64,000 nucleotides of DNA from Armillaria gallica (Eukaryota > Basidiomycota > Agaricomycetes > Agaricales > Physalacriaceae): assembly GCA_037576215.1 (NCBI GenBank), contig JBANDB010000008.1:1240001-1304000 (forward strand), given 5' to 3'. The first letter of the stretch is position 1, and every line of letters starts with the position of its first letter. A program made the position numbers and the translations under genes. Below are positions 1-10,712 of the stretch, piece by piece. The notes beneath the pieces are model-generated. The model saw only the letters and a list, made by a program, of their open reading frames with translations. It ran no database searches and was not told the DNA's origin.

Positions 1-518
1 GCAACTTCCTCAGCGCTTGCCTCATATCATGGAGTTGGGCGGCGGTGATGTTACTTGGAATACCAGTCAGAGAAAGAGTAGTTCGTCTGGGTGGTGTTGG
101 TGTGTTGGCGTGTTGTTACCAGTACAAGGTCCCAATAAGGAACGGAGGAGGAAGGACTAAACCATGAGCTTGGATAGGGTGACAAATCGCCGGCGGCAAA
201 CCGGCCCTTATAATGTCATCGCAAGGGAATGTTCATCGACAGAACACGGAATCTCACGCGTGAAGTTATTACATGTGTGATTGTGATTGTGATGGAGCAC
301 CGCCATTGGCCACGAAGAGGTTCCTTGCTTTTCGCTCTCTGTATACCTCTCCCATTTCAAATTCTTACAGCTGGTTTTTTTGCCTATTTACTACAGGACG
401 CGTTGGAACCAGAGCAGTCAAGTTCCCACTCCCTCACTGGCGGTACGGCGGGAAATTTGATGAGAGCCTGTCAGATATATCCAACATCTGCACCATTGTC
501 GGTCTTCGTAGGTGAACA
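1..518. other. left-end stretch, no supported gene
   Basis: Short reading frames occur on both strands, but none has a recognisable motif or a counterpart. The sequence just before position 519 should hold the promoter and 5' leader of the CFA-synthase-like gene; no clear TATA box was recognised. Confidence 0.5.
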
Positions 519-2423
519 ATGCTGTCCTCAGGATCGTATGCCGCGCTTTCTATGCCGTCCTTTTCTGCTGTTCAGAAAGGATGGTTTTGGTCTACCTTCG
601 TTGCTTTCGGTGAGCTGCCTAGTTACTTTCCTTACTGTGGCGGTGCTAACCCAGTGCACAAGCCAGGTCAAGTATCATGGCAGCCCTCGAAAAGGGCGTG
701 AAGGAAGGACTCGTAGAAATCATTGAGCGCAATGGCACTGCTCAAAAATTTGGAACTTATAATCAAAGCTCGAAAGTCTCACGGGAGGGAGTACTTATAA
801 TTCACGACGAAACGTTTTGGGTTCGTGTATACCTTTCGTATGATGTTGGATGTTCGTGACTCTCCCTTTGCACATTACGCGTGCTGACTGCGCATTTTAG
901 TTTCCGAAGCTTATATGAACGGGGAGATTAGTTCACCTTCAATGAAGGATGTTTTGAACGTAAGTCAATACATTTCTCTCTCGTGGACTCTGATTTATGT
1001 TCGTACCAGATCTACATTGACAATTATCCTCACTTGAGCACGGTATGGTCCTTGACCTACAAGCTTAAATCCATTCTAGACGTTGTTATCCATCGTTTCT
1101 TAAGCCATGGATTTCGTCAATCGATTTTCAATGTATGCCATCTTCCCGTGTCGTCAGCATGAACTAATTTCCCATCTCCAGGTTGCAGGATACGATGCCT
1201 CGAACGAGCTCTACAAGGTGAACACAACCGTTCTCGCATACTTCCTGTACTCACCAAAAGGCAGGCATTCCTCAGTCAGGAGATGCAATACTCGTGTCCC
1301 ATCTGGGGGGACGAAGAAGGCGGTGCTCGCGGTGATCTGACCGGACGAAGAACGTATAGAGATCTTGAGCGTGCGCAGGAACGCAAGATCGGTCACATTC
1401 TGAAAAAGGCGAGACTTCGGCCTGGACACCGTCTGTTAGAGATAGGGAGTGGATGGGGAAGTCTTGCTATCGCGGTAGGCCTCGCTTTCTTTATGCTCAC
1501 CAACTTCCCGACTCACCCTGTTGTATCTTCTAGGCTGCAGAGATGGGGTGCACTGTCGACTCCCTGACGCTGTCGATCGAGCAAAAAAGTCTAGCTGAAG
1601 AGCGGATCAGAAAAGCAGGATTCGAGTCCAAAATTCGGATACACCTGATGGATTACAGAAACATGCCTCCAAGTTTCGAAAAGGCGTTTGATGCATGTGT
1701 CAGTCTTGAGATGCTTGAGGTGTGTTTCTTCTGGGCGTGTAGGTGATGTACACTCACTTCGATCTGTAGGCCGTCGGGGTCGAATACATGCCAACATATA
1801 TCAAAATCATCGACTGGGCACTGAGAGATCGGAACTCTGCTGTCGTTCTTTCGGCGACGTGTTATCCTGACACGACGTTCACGCCATATCAGTAAGCATG
1901 GTCTTTGTTGGGACGTTCCTTTCTCATCTGTATCAAAAGGGGTGATGATTTTATCAGAAAATACCATTGGCCGCACACGATTCCTCCAAGTGCTACTTGG
2001 CTAGCACAACAGTTTCACACAGTGCTTCGTGGACGCTTTTCCCTCGAGAGTGTCGAAGATTATGCTCCACGTGAGTCGTGAATTCCTGTAAATTTGATCC
2101 CTGTCTGAATATCTATCGTAGATTATTGTCGATGCCTGCGTGAATGGGCAAGGTTTGCGAAGTGTTTTATCCTTAGCTCGATATGATGTTCACCGTTTGT
2201 CAGGCGCCTTGAAGAGAACTGGACGCCCGAGTTGATCATATCTCTCCAAAAACGATATCCGGAATTTGCAGACGCTCATGCTCTAAACGTGTACAAGCGT
2301 CGGTGGCTGTACATGTTCGTTTACATGGAAGTTGCCTACTCGCGTGTCTGGCTTACACTTCATACATGGACCTTCGCACGCCCTGTAAGTTGTGATACAC
2401 TTTCATGCTGGGTGGATGTTTAA
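519..2423 (+). CDS. CFA-synthase-like SAM-dependent methyltransferase, copy 1
   Basis: Cyclopropane-fatty-acyl-phospholipid synthases transfer a methylene group from S-adenosylmethionine to double bonds of membrane lipid acyl chains. I read exons 519-609, 663-851, 901-959, 1010-1132, 1182-1217, 1265-1474, 1534-1719, 1770-1891, 1958-2070, 2122-2152 and 2204-2394; all junctions are GT-AG and phases agree, giving about 450 residues. Family marks seen are the DVGFSEAYM block (exons 2/3), YDASNELY then SCPIW (exons 5/6), the SAM-binding LLEIGSGWGSLAIA (exon 6), and SLEMLEAVGVEYMPTY (exons 7/8). The start is chosen because copy 2 has the same MxSSGSYA beginning. The last exon is uncertain: reading through the final donor gives a stop at 2421-2423, while splicing to about 2448 gives a stop at 2561. 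No frameshift or stop is seen, so it may be functional. Confidence 0.85.
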
Positions 2424-2940
2424 TTATGATTCATTTAGGGATATCCTGCTATCGAATGCAGCTGATTCTTTTTAGATTTGCTATGCTATGTGAATCTGAT
2501 GTGTCGCTACACATCAGACTTTCGCCACTTTGGACCATTTCGTCCGTTCCGTTGGTGGTATAGAAAACACCTACTATGAAATCTTGAATGCTTTCGGTCG
2601 TTACTCCTAGTACGGACGGACGTCGTTATGTTTTTGTTCAGGAGCACCGACGACTAATAAAAACGCCCTTCCTTCCTTCCCCCTGATATATTTTCTTAGA
2701 CACCTTTTTGATTACGGACAAGACAACCTTACTTACCCTATTTTACATCCGCGTTTCAACTTACATAGTCTTGCACTACCATCGTGGTGACTACCTTTGA
2801 CGGAGTTTTACATGCTGTTCGGAGCGCATGAACCTCGACTAAGTCACCGTCGGCATGCAGGGAGTGGCCCCCGCTCTGTAGATGAGCGCAACTTGGATGC
2901 TGCAACAGCGGTAGCTAAAATATAACTGGGAATGACCTCC
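519..2940 (+). repeat. inverted duplication, arm 1
   Basis: This arm carries CFA-like copy 1 and about 510 bp of 3' flank. It is homologous in inverted orientation to 10713-13152. The match stops abruptly at 2940, after TGGGAATGACCTCC. Similarity is mosaic: exons 1-2 are diverged, about 808-1215 is nearly identical, exons 6-11 differ at many sites, and about 2424-2940 shows no mismatch by eye. Confidence 0.9.
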
Positions 2941-4052
2941 GCGGCTAAGCCGATTGCTCTCTTAGGCTCCATCAAGCTCGGAATTCAGCACGAGATCGAA
3001 GTCACGACAAATTGTGAGGCACATAACGCGGCGGAATGGTTGCATATATACGAAGTCCATACAAAATAGGAAAATCCTGTTTCATTGTTCAATAAAGCTC
3101 TGATGGATTTATGCCAGACTTTCCACATTTCTTTAATTTTCTTTTCCAAATTCGGGTGAAGATACCTGGTGAGATTTCTGTCGCCCCACAATTCAGTACA
3201 ACACTGCGCTATATCTGGATGTGGTGTATTTCTAGAGGGTCGTCGTGGGACAATAATTTAGAACAATTATCCAGTAGGCACGGTTCTCACAAATACTTAC
3301 TATTGGCGCTCGATGCTATTCCGAGTCCTATGTATATAGGTATCTCGGTTATTATGCCATCCTGAACGACTCGTGGGAAAATCTATTCGAGGTATCAATT
3401 GATCTCGGTGATTGCCGAGCTCCCTGCTTGAGCTTTGCGTGGGAAAATTTCTATTCGATGTCGCTTCTCACTTCACCGGTTTTTCCCGTTTACTCCGTCG
3501 ACCTCCGATTGCTGTCTTTTTGCGTTCTGGTCTGTCTTTGGCTCCTTCGGCCTCTTGCTTCTCTGCTTGTTTCTCTTGTGTCAGACTGGTTCACTCCCTC
3601 TTATGGTGTTTTCTTGATATTCTCTACTTGTTGTTTTGTCTTCCGGACCAATGCCCAAACCTTTGGTTTATGACATTAACATTCTTTTTGCCATGTTCTC
3701 GTAACATTTTAAAATTCATATCACCACTGGTTACTCCGACGCATGTTCGGTGATTTTTCGCTATGAGTTTATTCCACCATCTCCTCTCTCTCCTCCATCT
3801 CCCTTTCCACCACCTCACTCTCCCTCACCTCTCCCGCGTGTTTCTTCATCGACGCCTGTTCCTCAAAACTGTCCTCTTCATACTCAAAGCCTACTTTCCT
3901 CTTCATCCTTCCTCCTGACACTGCTCTCATCTCGAATCCGGTGCCTTTCCTCCTTTTGCGGTCTGCATACTAATATTTCTTCAGTTGTTGTGCCTGGTGA
4001 TACTTTCCGTATCACTCACCATGGCATGGTCGCAATTTACCATTGCCACTCC
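2941..4052. other. spacer between inverted arms, pyrimidine-rich stretch
   Basis: No gene is supported. From about 3430 to 3990 the plus strand is strongly pyrimidine-rich (TCTCC, TTCC and CACC runs). This yields long low-complexity frames on both strands that I do not regard as genes. A short direct repeat with the core CGTGGGAAAAT occurs at about 3373 and 3439. Confidence 0.4.
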
Positions 4053-4334
4053 TCACAAGATCAACTTCATCTTGGCACTGTTCCCTTTGCATCTAATGAA
4101 GTTGATGGAGCATTGCGCCTCTACTATGTTGCCCACTCTGAACATTTGCAGTTTCGCCGTCACGTATCTGCCATCATCAAAACCATTAGCCTCTAGCCCA
4201 TTGACGTGTATCAAGTCCACTCGCCTTTTCTTCGACCCCTCGATCAATCCCCTGTAGTAGTAGTTCACATCGTCCTCTTCCGTGTGTATCAGGTTGCTGT
4301 CTGCCAACCGCGCTAGTACTCCCCTTGGGTCCAC
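4053..4334 (-). pseudogene. fragment of a multicopy Agaricomycete protein of unknown function
   Basis: The 93-residue minus-strand frame begins MDPRGVLARLADSNLIHTEE and contains FRVGNIVEAQCSINFI. From memory, many Agaricomycete genomes carry repeated hypothetical proteins with this layout: a DP(R/K)G start, an acidic N-D-V tyrosine block, then FKIGDIVEAQxSF. That resemblance is the only basis for the call and no function is known to me. The frame is not followed by a convincing continuation in the pyrimidine-rich DNA to its left, so I treat it as a broken copy. Confidence 0.35.
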
Positions 4335-5918
4335 GTCTTGTCCTATAGGGGTTGCAGACCAGTAGTGTACTCGCTCTTATGATCCCAAATGAGTCGCAGT
4401 TAGGTAAAAATCGCAGGCCTGTATCCTACATCAAATATCAGGTTTGGGGTGATCCCGCATATGACTGTGGATGTACTGGTATACACATAGTTCGCACTTG
4501 TAGCAAATTTCGGCCTATCAGGCTTCACAGAAACATATAAGAAAGAAATCAACCTCAAAGGATGAGAAACTTACATGAAGTCGTTGCCATTCATACACTC
4601 CCACTTGTATGAGAATCACGCTCAGAGTTCAGAGGAGTCTAGGATAAGAGTCAAATTCTTTGATAAGGAACGATGCGAAGAAGATACAATGTATGAGAAT
4701 GGGAGATCAGAGATCAGACGTTAGGCTAATCCCTTATAAATCTTGAACGTTGACCATAACCTGACTGCTGCTAGCATGATGATGAGAAGTCAGATCTGTT
4801 ACCTTATCAGACGCAAAAAGATGAGTATGGAAATGATAAATACTCAGTGAATCCATGAGAGTCTGATGGCCGGGAAGGATTGACATAACGGCAATGAATT
4901 ACAATGGTTGTCTGTGTGCCTATTTTCCCAAGGATATTTATTTCGCCATCGATGCCTGTGAAGGCGAGTACCAGACTCGCAATGCTGTCTATGCTAGCTG
5001 CCTGAGTGAGGACACGAGTGCACTTATGAAGAGCAGCACATGGACGAGATGACGGCCTCAAGCATTGAAAAAGGCATCCTAGCCGTTGCTGATAGCTATG
5101 ATGAGAGTCAAGATACAGTAGCAAGGGAGGCAGAATGAAACTCACTAGTAACTAGTACTACAACACTGCAAACTCCAAAGTACCCCACAACGCCTTTTCT
5201 ACTATGAAAAAGGCGATCATTGCCAATGCATTCTTCATGGCCACATAAAGTTTTGATGGAATGATCCTCAAGGTGGAGTGGATGGTCACCTTCTGTGGAG
5301 AATGTGTCAGACTCAGGAGATAGAGAGTTGCCAAGGAGCGATCGCAGAGCCAACCTAGATATTGTTCAGAACATTGAATACAATTTAGGACAAGTACACA
5401 CCATGGCCATAGGTACTACCTAGGCTCCAAATTTGATATAACATTGGAGATGCTTAGCGTTTCACCTATGCAAGAAAGACAAAAATCTAATATGTGCACA
5501 GATAAAAACAGTGCCTGAAGGCAGTTCAACCGCACATACTCAGGCCAGCCTATCATAGCCACAGTCGGTATATGACAAAGGCGACAGTTACAAGCTAGAT
5601 ACAGTTCAAGCAATGTTGAAGCAAAGTTGGAAAATGTACATACCGTGTTCAATGGGAAGGAATTCATCGCAAGAGTCTTCAAGCTGAAGAACCGCTGAAT
5701 GAGACGAGAATTTATGCATGTACGGGTGGGTGGATACTGCTGCTATAGGTTGCACGGTGTCATGGCTGCATATGAGAGTAAGGAAAAAAGAAGCAAATGC
5801 ATGCATACAATCTGGTTGCGTCGCACGTCACAGAGTAAGAGAGTAAAATAGGCCGTCTCCAAAGGCTTGGATGTTGCTACTGAATCCTCTTGAAGGGCAT
5901 TGAGGTCATCAGTAGTGC
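4335..5918. other. no supported gene
   Basis: Several 60-110-codon frames exist on the minus strand (for example 4807-5145 and 5108-5353), but none has a start, splice and motif pattern that I recognise. They may be decayed exons. No terminal inverted repeat or LTR was found. Confidence 0.35.
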
Positions 5919-6152
5919 TTGTGGTTGATCATCAAGAGGCACAACGTGAATATCAAATTTCCACCTATTTTCGGACTTTGGACTCCTGGACCGACTTTAC
6001 CACTCCATGTGGGAGGGTTCCTTCTCTACAATCCTTTCAATAGAAAGGCGCCTACAACGACATACATTACACCTGCTCAGATCCAAATAGGGACTACTAT
6101 GAGGATATGGCTCCGCTTGTTCAGTCACAAGTGCTCAGTAAATGGGCAGTAA
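5919..6152 (+). pseudogene. unrecognised coding-like fragment
   Basis: The 77-codon frame contains GPTLPLHVGGFLLYNPFNR and ends near IGTTMRIWLRLFSHKCSVNG. Its composition looks like a real globular protein, and a related-looking frame continues at 6107-6439, so this may be one or two exons of a decayed gene. I cannot assign a family. It lies just upstream of the GHFTPRF-containing fragment at 6658 and could belong to the same relic. Confidence 0.25.
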
Positions 6153-6657
6153 GTGGTCCTTCCCTTACCTGTCAAATATCTAGCCTAAGAATCAGGTCTC
6201 CAGCACACGTTGATTTGTGCAAGCAATCCTGTTCTGATTTTAAAAGTCAGAATATAGGCCATGCTGGTCCACTAACCTGGAATGAGGATATCAGAAAGAT
6301 GGAGAGACATCGGGAGGCGGTTGCTGGGGCTTGCAGGTATGCACTGCAAAGGTGTCATAGGCAGCAGCCAAGAGCCAGTCAGATAACTAAAAAAAAACCC
6401 CTGCCACTGGGATATGCCTTCCAGAACTGGGAACCCTAAATGGGTACAGTCACACTCAATGGGATCATGATACCGTTGCATTTGACTCTGTACATTACAC
6501 TTGCAGTAATGGTCACGATGTCATGCAGTCCTCCAAGATGAGTTGTGTATTGGAGCCTTGGAGATGCGATACACGTTCCCTTCAGTAGTTTATTGAGAAA
6601 TGCAAGGCAAGATGCATTGCCTGAGCCGTGGCGTCCTGCAGTGTATGCGTGTCCGAC

Positions 6658-6972
6658 ATGGTGGAAAGTCACAGGTACATGTACACCCCTCCTTTGTTAA
6701 ATGTTGCGGTCGCCTTCACAACCGTATCACCTGATCTCAATATAAGTATCGAGGTAAATGGCACTGCTGTGTTGTACTGCCTATCTGGCATAGTGTACTA
6801 TGGTAATGGACATTTCACCCCTAGATTCATTGACCTAGATGGCAGTGTATGGTTCAATGATGGGATAGTGCAAGCAAGAGGTGCACGTAGAGAAGGGATG
6901 ACCGTCAATGTAAACCTCATGCAGGACCGTCCAGGATGTGTCCAGCAAAACACGGGATCATTTTATTTATAG
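6658..6972 (+). pseudogene. C-terminal fragment resembling a peptidase C19/USP-like fold or related repeat-encoded protein
   Basis: The frame ending at 6972 contains YCLSGIVYYGNGHFTPRF, followed by a D-G-x-V-W-F-N-D-G block. This order (hydrophobic strand, glycine, GH-aromatic-T, then dG-vW-fnDg) resembles the histidine-box end of C19 ubiquitin peptidases. It also resembles, from memory, the C-terminus of a repeated Agaricomycete hypothetical family (HFTSR...VWYHDG). No cysteine box was found upstream, so activity cannot be claimed and this is probably a relic. It ends with a TAG at the close of the frame. Confidence 0.35.
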
Positions 6973-9117
6973 ATGAGCATGAGTGCGGCGCCTTGTATAT
7001 ATATTAAAGTAGCAGATAAATAGTATTAAACATGAAAGAAAAAAAAACATAGGACTCAGACCTGCTGCGCGGATGCGTTGGCCCTCACCCACTAGTTCAT
7101 GCATTTATCCACGATTTCCACTTCTCTGTTTGTGCGTTCACCTGAATTGTACTTGACAGATGCATAACAACGGGTAGTAAACTTCAGGTAAGCCAAGCTG
7201 GATGTTGGTTGGTTGGTGTTGGTGTTGTTTCCATTCTCCAACTTAGCTGAAGTGAGCTGTTGTGGGCATGGCAGGTACGAGTCCGAAGTGCCCAGCTAGA
7301 TTGGAGATTGAATGGACTAATGCGAGTATTCATGGACCGTGGTGAAGCTGAAATTCACGAGAAAGCATCAAGTCGTCCATGTAGGAAGACCTATGGAGTT
7401 TTTGTGAGTGTTGAGGGTGGCAAGGATGGAGTTAGAATATACTAGCACCAATCCATGAGAGAGGACTCAGAGGAGCTATGACATCCAAGTCAGACAGCAG
7501 ATACTTACATCTTCCTAAACTAAAGTAAAAGGCAACATAGATAAGAGTTTTGCCCATATTAGGATCTACTAGAGAGGTCAATACTATTGAAAGGACAGGC
7601 AAGCTACAAAGAAATGGTCTGTACTTTTGCAAACACACGTGAGGGGATAAACATACTGTTGTTGAAGTTGCTGCCACGCTCCAAAGGGAAACTGGAAGAC
7701 AGAGTCAAGGAACGAGATGGAGGCGAGGTAGGAGTTGGGCATCTGAAGCCATGCTTTGATTTTGCCGACTAGGTTTGCGAAGACGACGAGTCTGAACTGG
7801 TCTACTGATCATAAGTGCATCAGAAGTAACACCAAAATATGCTAACAATGGACTTACGATGCTTGCCTTATGATGATACATTGTCTCAGAGCAAAGTTTG
7901 GTGCCAAGGGCATTGTGTACACTTAAGTAAATCGATAATGCAATTTCCCAGTCGCAACTTGCCAGTAACATTGGCAAGAGAATTGTTGCCGTTAATCAAA
8001 ACACAGCACCAGTGGTATCATAATGGTTAGGAGTATACCGATGCTGCACAAAAGGTGAGGGAAAGACTGGGCACAAAATAAACGTGAAATGTACACAATT
8101 GCAAGACCAAAGAAGACAACTGGTGAACCATTTGCTACATATCCCACGTTCGCCTCGGCCTGCTTCCATGCAACCCATGTTTCTTGACGACTCTCGACAT
8201 CTTGTAGTACTTCCTTTCCCGCTCATTGACGAATTCGTGTTCTAAGTAATATTCATGTATAAAATATTATGATACAAATGAATATATAACACAGATAAAA
8301 TAGGCGGGATTGGGGGCAGTCTACCATGCATAGATAGCGGTAAAGGGTCCTCCGACAACATAGTCGCTGAAATGCAGCACACAAGGGCTGCGCAATGCCA
8401 TGAAAAACGGAAATTTTCGGTATTGACGCCGGGATGTCGTCAACGCCGGCAAGCATCGTTGGCTGCATTGGGTGGGTGTGCAGTGGGTAGCACTGTGCTA
8501 CTCTATATCGTGTATAGCACAGTCCCTGTATTTGCGGCTGTAGCATGAACTAAGGATGAAGAAGGGGCTAAGTAGGGATCAGTGGCGCTATAGAGCATAA
8601 CAGGGAGCTCGTGAGGAGAAACGGCAACCACTATCAGGTTTCCAGTATCAAAAACGGAGGTGGGGGTCCAATGGTGGTCATACGGTCAACGGAGGGTGCA
8701 GGATGCAGCGGGGACAGGGGTCAATGATGTCGGGGAGGAAAATAGGTCTGATAGGCATGATTCCCCATGTTGAAAATGGGGGATGCATGGAGATAGAGGG
8801 TGTTTCGGACCTGGGGTGGGCAGTAGGGACCAATGTTAGTGTTGGGCAGGGGGTGGTAGCGTCGGGGCTGTCAGTGCTCATGTCACTGTCGTCTTGGTGT
8901 CTCCCGTCGCATACTGAGGAGTAGAACCGACGCCCAGACGGATGCTGTCATTGCAGGCTTCGCTGGATGTTGGGGGTCCGATCTTGCTCCCACCCTCCTG
9001 CTCGCACTGTTCCACTTCCTGCACCCTCCCCAGCGTGTTCCCCCCTCCACTGCGCCCATGCCCTACCTTCCACCATACCCCTCCAAGGTTCTCAGACCCT
9101 GTCCGGCCCTCTCTTCA
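6973..9117. other. no supported gene; G-rich tract near 8660-8900
   Basis: Frames of 60-97 codons occur on both strands without recognisable motifs. At 8660-8900 the plus strand is G-rich, with many GGGG and GGTGG runs and a complementary proline-rich minus frame. I see no RNA gene, LTR or inverted repeat that can be defended. Confidence 0.35.
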
Positions 9118-9517
9118 TCATCGTTGTCGCCCGGTTTGGCTTTGTCGTTGTCCCCATTGCTGAACACTCGTTCCTGTGCCATGCTTGCAGATGGCGCCCG
9201 ATTTCGTATCCTCCATTTTGTTCATGATCGTTGCCACGAGCGAAATCACTGTGTAAGGGTGATTGGTCCTGATGTTGATATGGGCGATGCTGGGTAAGGG
9301 GGAAAGGTGGAGATGGTCCTGATTCTCGGGCCAATAATGGGGCGGTAATGGGCGTCGGCCTGGTCCTAGGCAACGGTCTTCACTGGGGCAGTGTCTTGTG
9401 GGCGTCGTACGCAGTGGTGCCTCATGCAAGGGCCTACGTGCAGGTGGGGGATAATATGGCTGTGATTCGGGGCCCTTGGGGCCACCAGATGAGCCAAGAG
9501 TACCTAAAATAAACCAA
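9118..9517 (-). pseudogene. proline/histidine-rich coding-like frame, unrecognised
   Basis: A minus-strand open stretch encodes GSSGGPKGPESQPYYPPP, followed by further proline-, arginine- and histidine-rich sequence. A possible acceptor (TTTATTTTAG before GTACTCTTGG, near 9510) could make it an internal exon. The frame runs on to 9747, but that part is AT-rich and looks unlike coding DNA. No family is recognised and low-complexity coincidence is quite possible. Confidence 0.2.
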
Positions 9518-9982
9518 TAAATACAGATATCAATGAAACATACCTTTTGTGCACCAATCTGACAGGGAACGACACGGATACACTGTGTCGAGAGATAAGT
9601 GTTAGCGAAGGTGCAGGCTATTATTTTTGAATTGCCATAAAAGGAGCATTGTTTGTTACTGTTGAATTCTAAGGTAAAACTTAAAATGCAGGGTCCAGGT
9701 TCAAAATGTAGCATAAAAGAACGAATCCTCGTTTTACTCGGACTCATAACGTGACGTGGATTTATAAAGCTGGGTATGGGACACAGTTGGCATTCAAAGT
9801 ATTTGATGACGATGGTGAATGCATCTCCCTAAACCCGGTAATGACACTGCTGAAACTGGTCTGAAGCATGTTGTATTACTAGAAGATCTCCCACTGTCAG
9901 GTAGGAAACCGGCAGAGTAGAGCCGTGCATGTCATCGACACATAGTTAGATTATCAGTATAAATACCCCCACGAGAAATGAA
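9518..9982. other. AT-rich spacer, nothing recognised
   Basis: This is AT-rich intergenic sequence between the proline-rich frame and the first MITE. I see no convincing exon or repeat. Confidence 0.4.
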
Positions 9983-10124
9983 TACTGTACTATTTCAATC
10001 AATTCGTCACAAATTTGAAACTCACGGAGCTCAGAAATTTTGTTTCGATTTATGGCGATTTTTGACGGTGAGTTTTTTCAGCCTTGTGACCTGTGACTGA
10101 CGAATTGATTGAAATAGTACAGTA
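9983..10124. mobile_element. MITE-1, 142 bp, Tc1/mariner-like ends
   Basis: The element is bounded by inverted repeats starting TACTGTACTATTTCAATC on the left and its complement on the right, extending about 28 bp (to CAATTCGTCA). The outermost TA on each side fits a TA target duplication, as in Tc1/mariner elements. The interior is only about 85 bp and non-coding. It shares its terminal 14 bases with the element at 15914-16448, so the two belong to one non-autonomous family. Confidence 0.75.
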
Positions 10125-10712
10125 GACAGCTTTTACCCGCTTACAGATTTACACCAATTACTTGAGTACCTCTGAATAACTGTTCAGACATCTCACGTGA
10201 GTCACAAATAAGTCACTCACGCGCAATATATCAGCCAGAACCATCTTACCAACGCCATCACTGCCGAGAACGGCCATCAGCACACTAACATTTCACACCA
10301 TCACATTACCATATTGAGCTTCGAAATCAAAGCTCAAGCGTAATCTAACATCCTTAACTACTACTAACTACTCAGGGCTTCTACATACAAGCTCAATACT
10401 ACCTTCCATCCCTAACATCAGCTCTCCCACACGAAGCTTCGCCAATCCTATAGCATTCGTGCTTCTCCCCATCGAACTAACAACACCGCTCAGATTAATA
10501 TCTGTGCACGGAATTCTACTAACCCCGACTTCCGCTGACACAACTACAACCGACATCGGTTCGCATTAATTCAGTGAGGGATGTGAAGACGGCCCTTAGT
10601 GAGAGCTGGAAGCCAAGACTTAATACTTTAAATTGCGTCGTAGAACACATACGCAATGTATCAGATAATGTTGAGATGTGAATAGGATAAACGAGACGGC
10701 AATCATGCCAAA
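10125..10712. other. spacer to arm 2, no supported gene
   Basis: A 62-codon minus frame (10368-10556) is the largest reading frame and has no motif. The homologous arm 2 begins abruptly at 10713. Confidence 0.4.

Noticed and set aside
1043..1080. Intron GTATGG...TTCTAG inside exon 4 of CFA-like copy 1
   Set aside because: It would be only about 40 bp, and reading through gives conserved, in-frame sequence identical in both copies.
3430..4196. Plus-strand frames in the pyrimidine-rich tract
   Set aside because: They are S/L/P low-complexity products of a CT-rich strand with no motif, and their C-terminal part is antisense to the better-supported fragment at 4053-4334.
9518..9747. N-terminal part of the 209-codon minus frame
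   Set aside because: This part is AT-rich, unlike coding DNA here. Only the proline-rich part to its left is kept, at low confidence.
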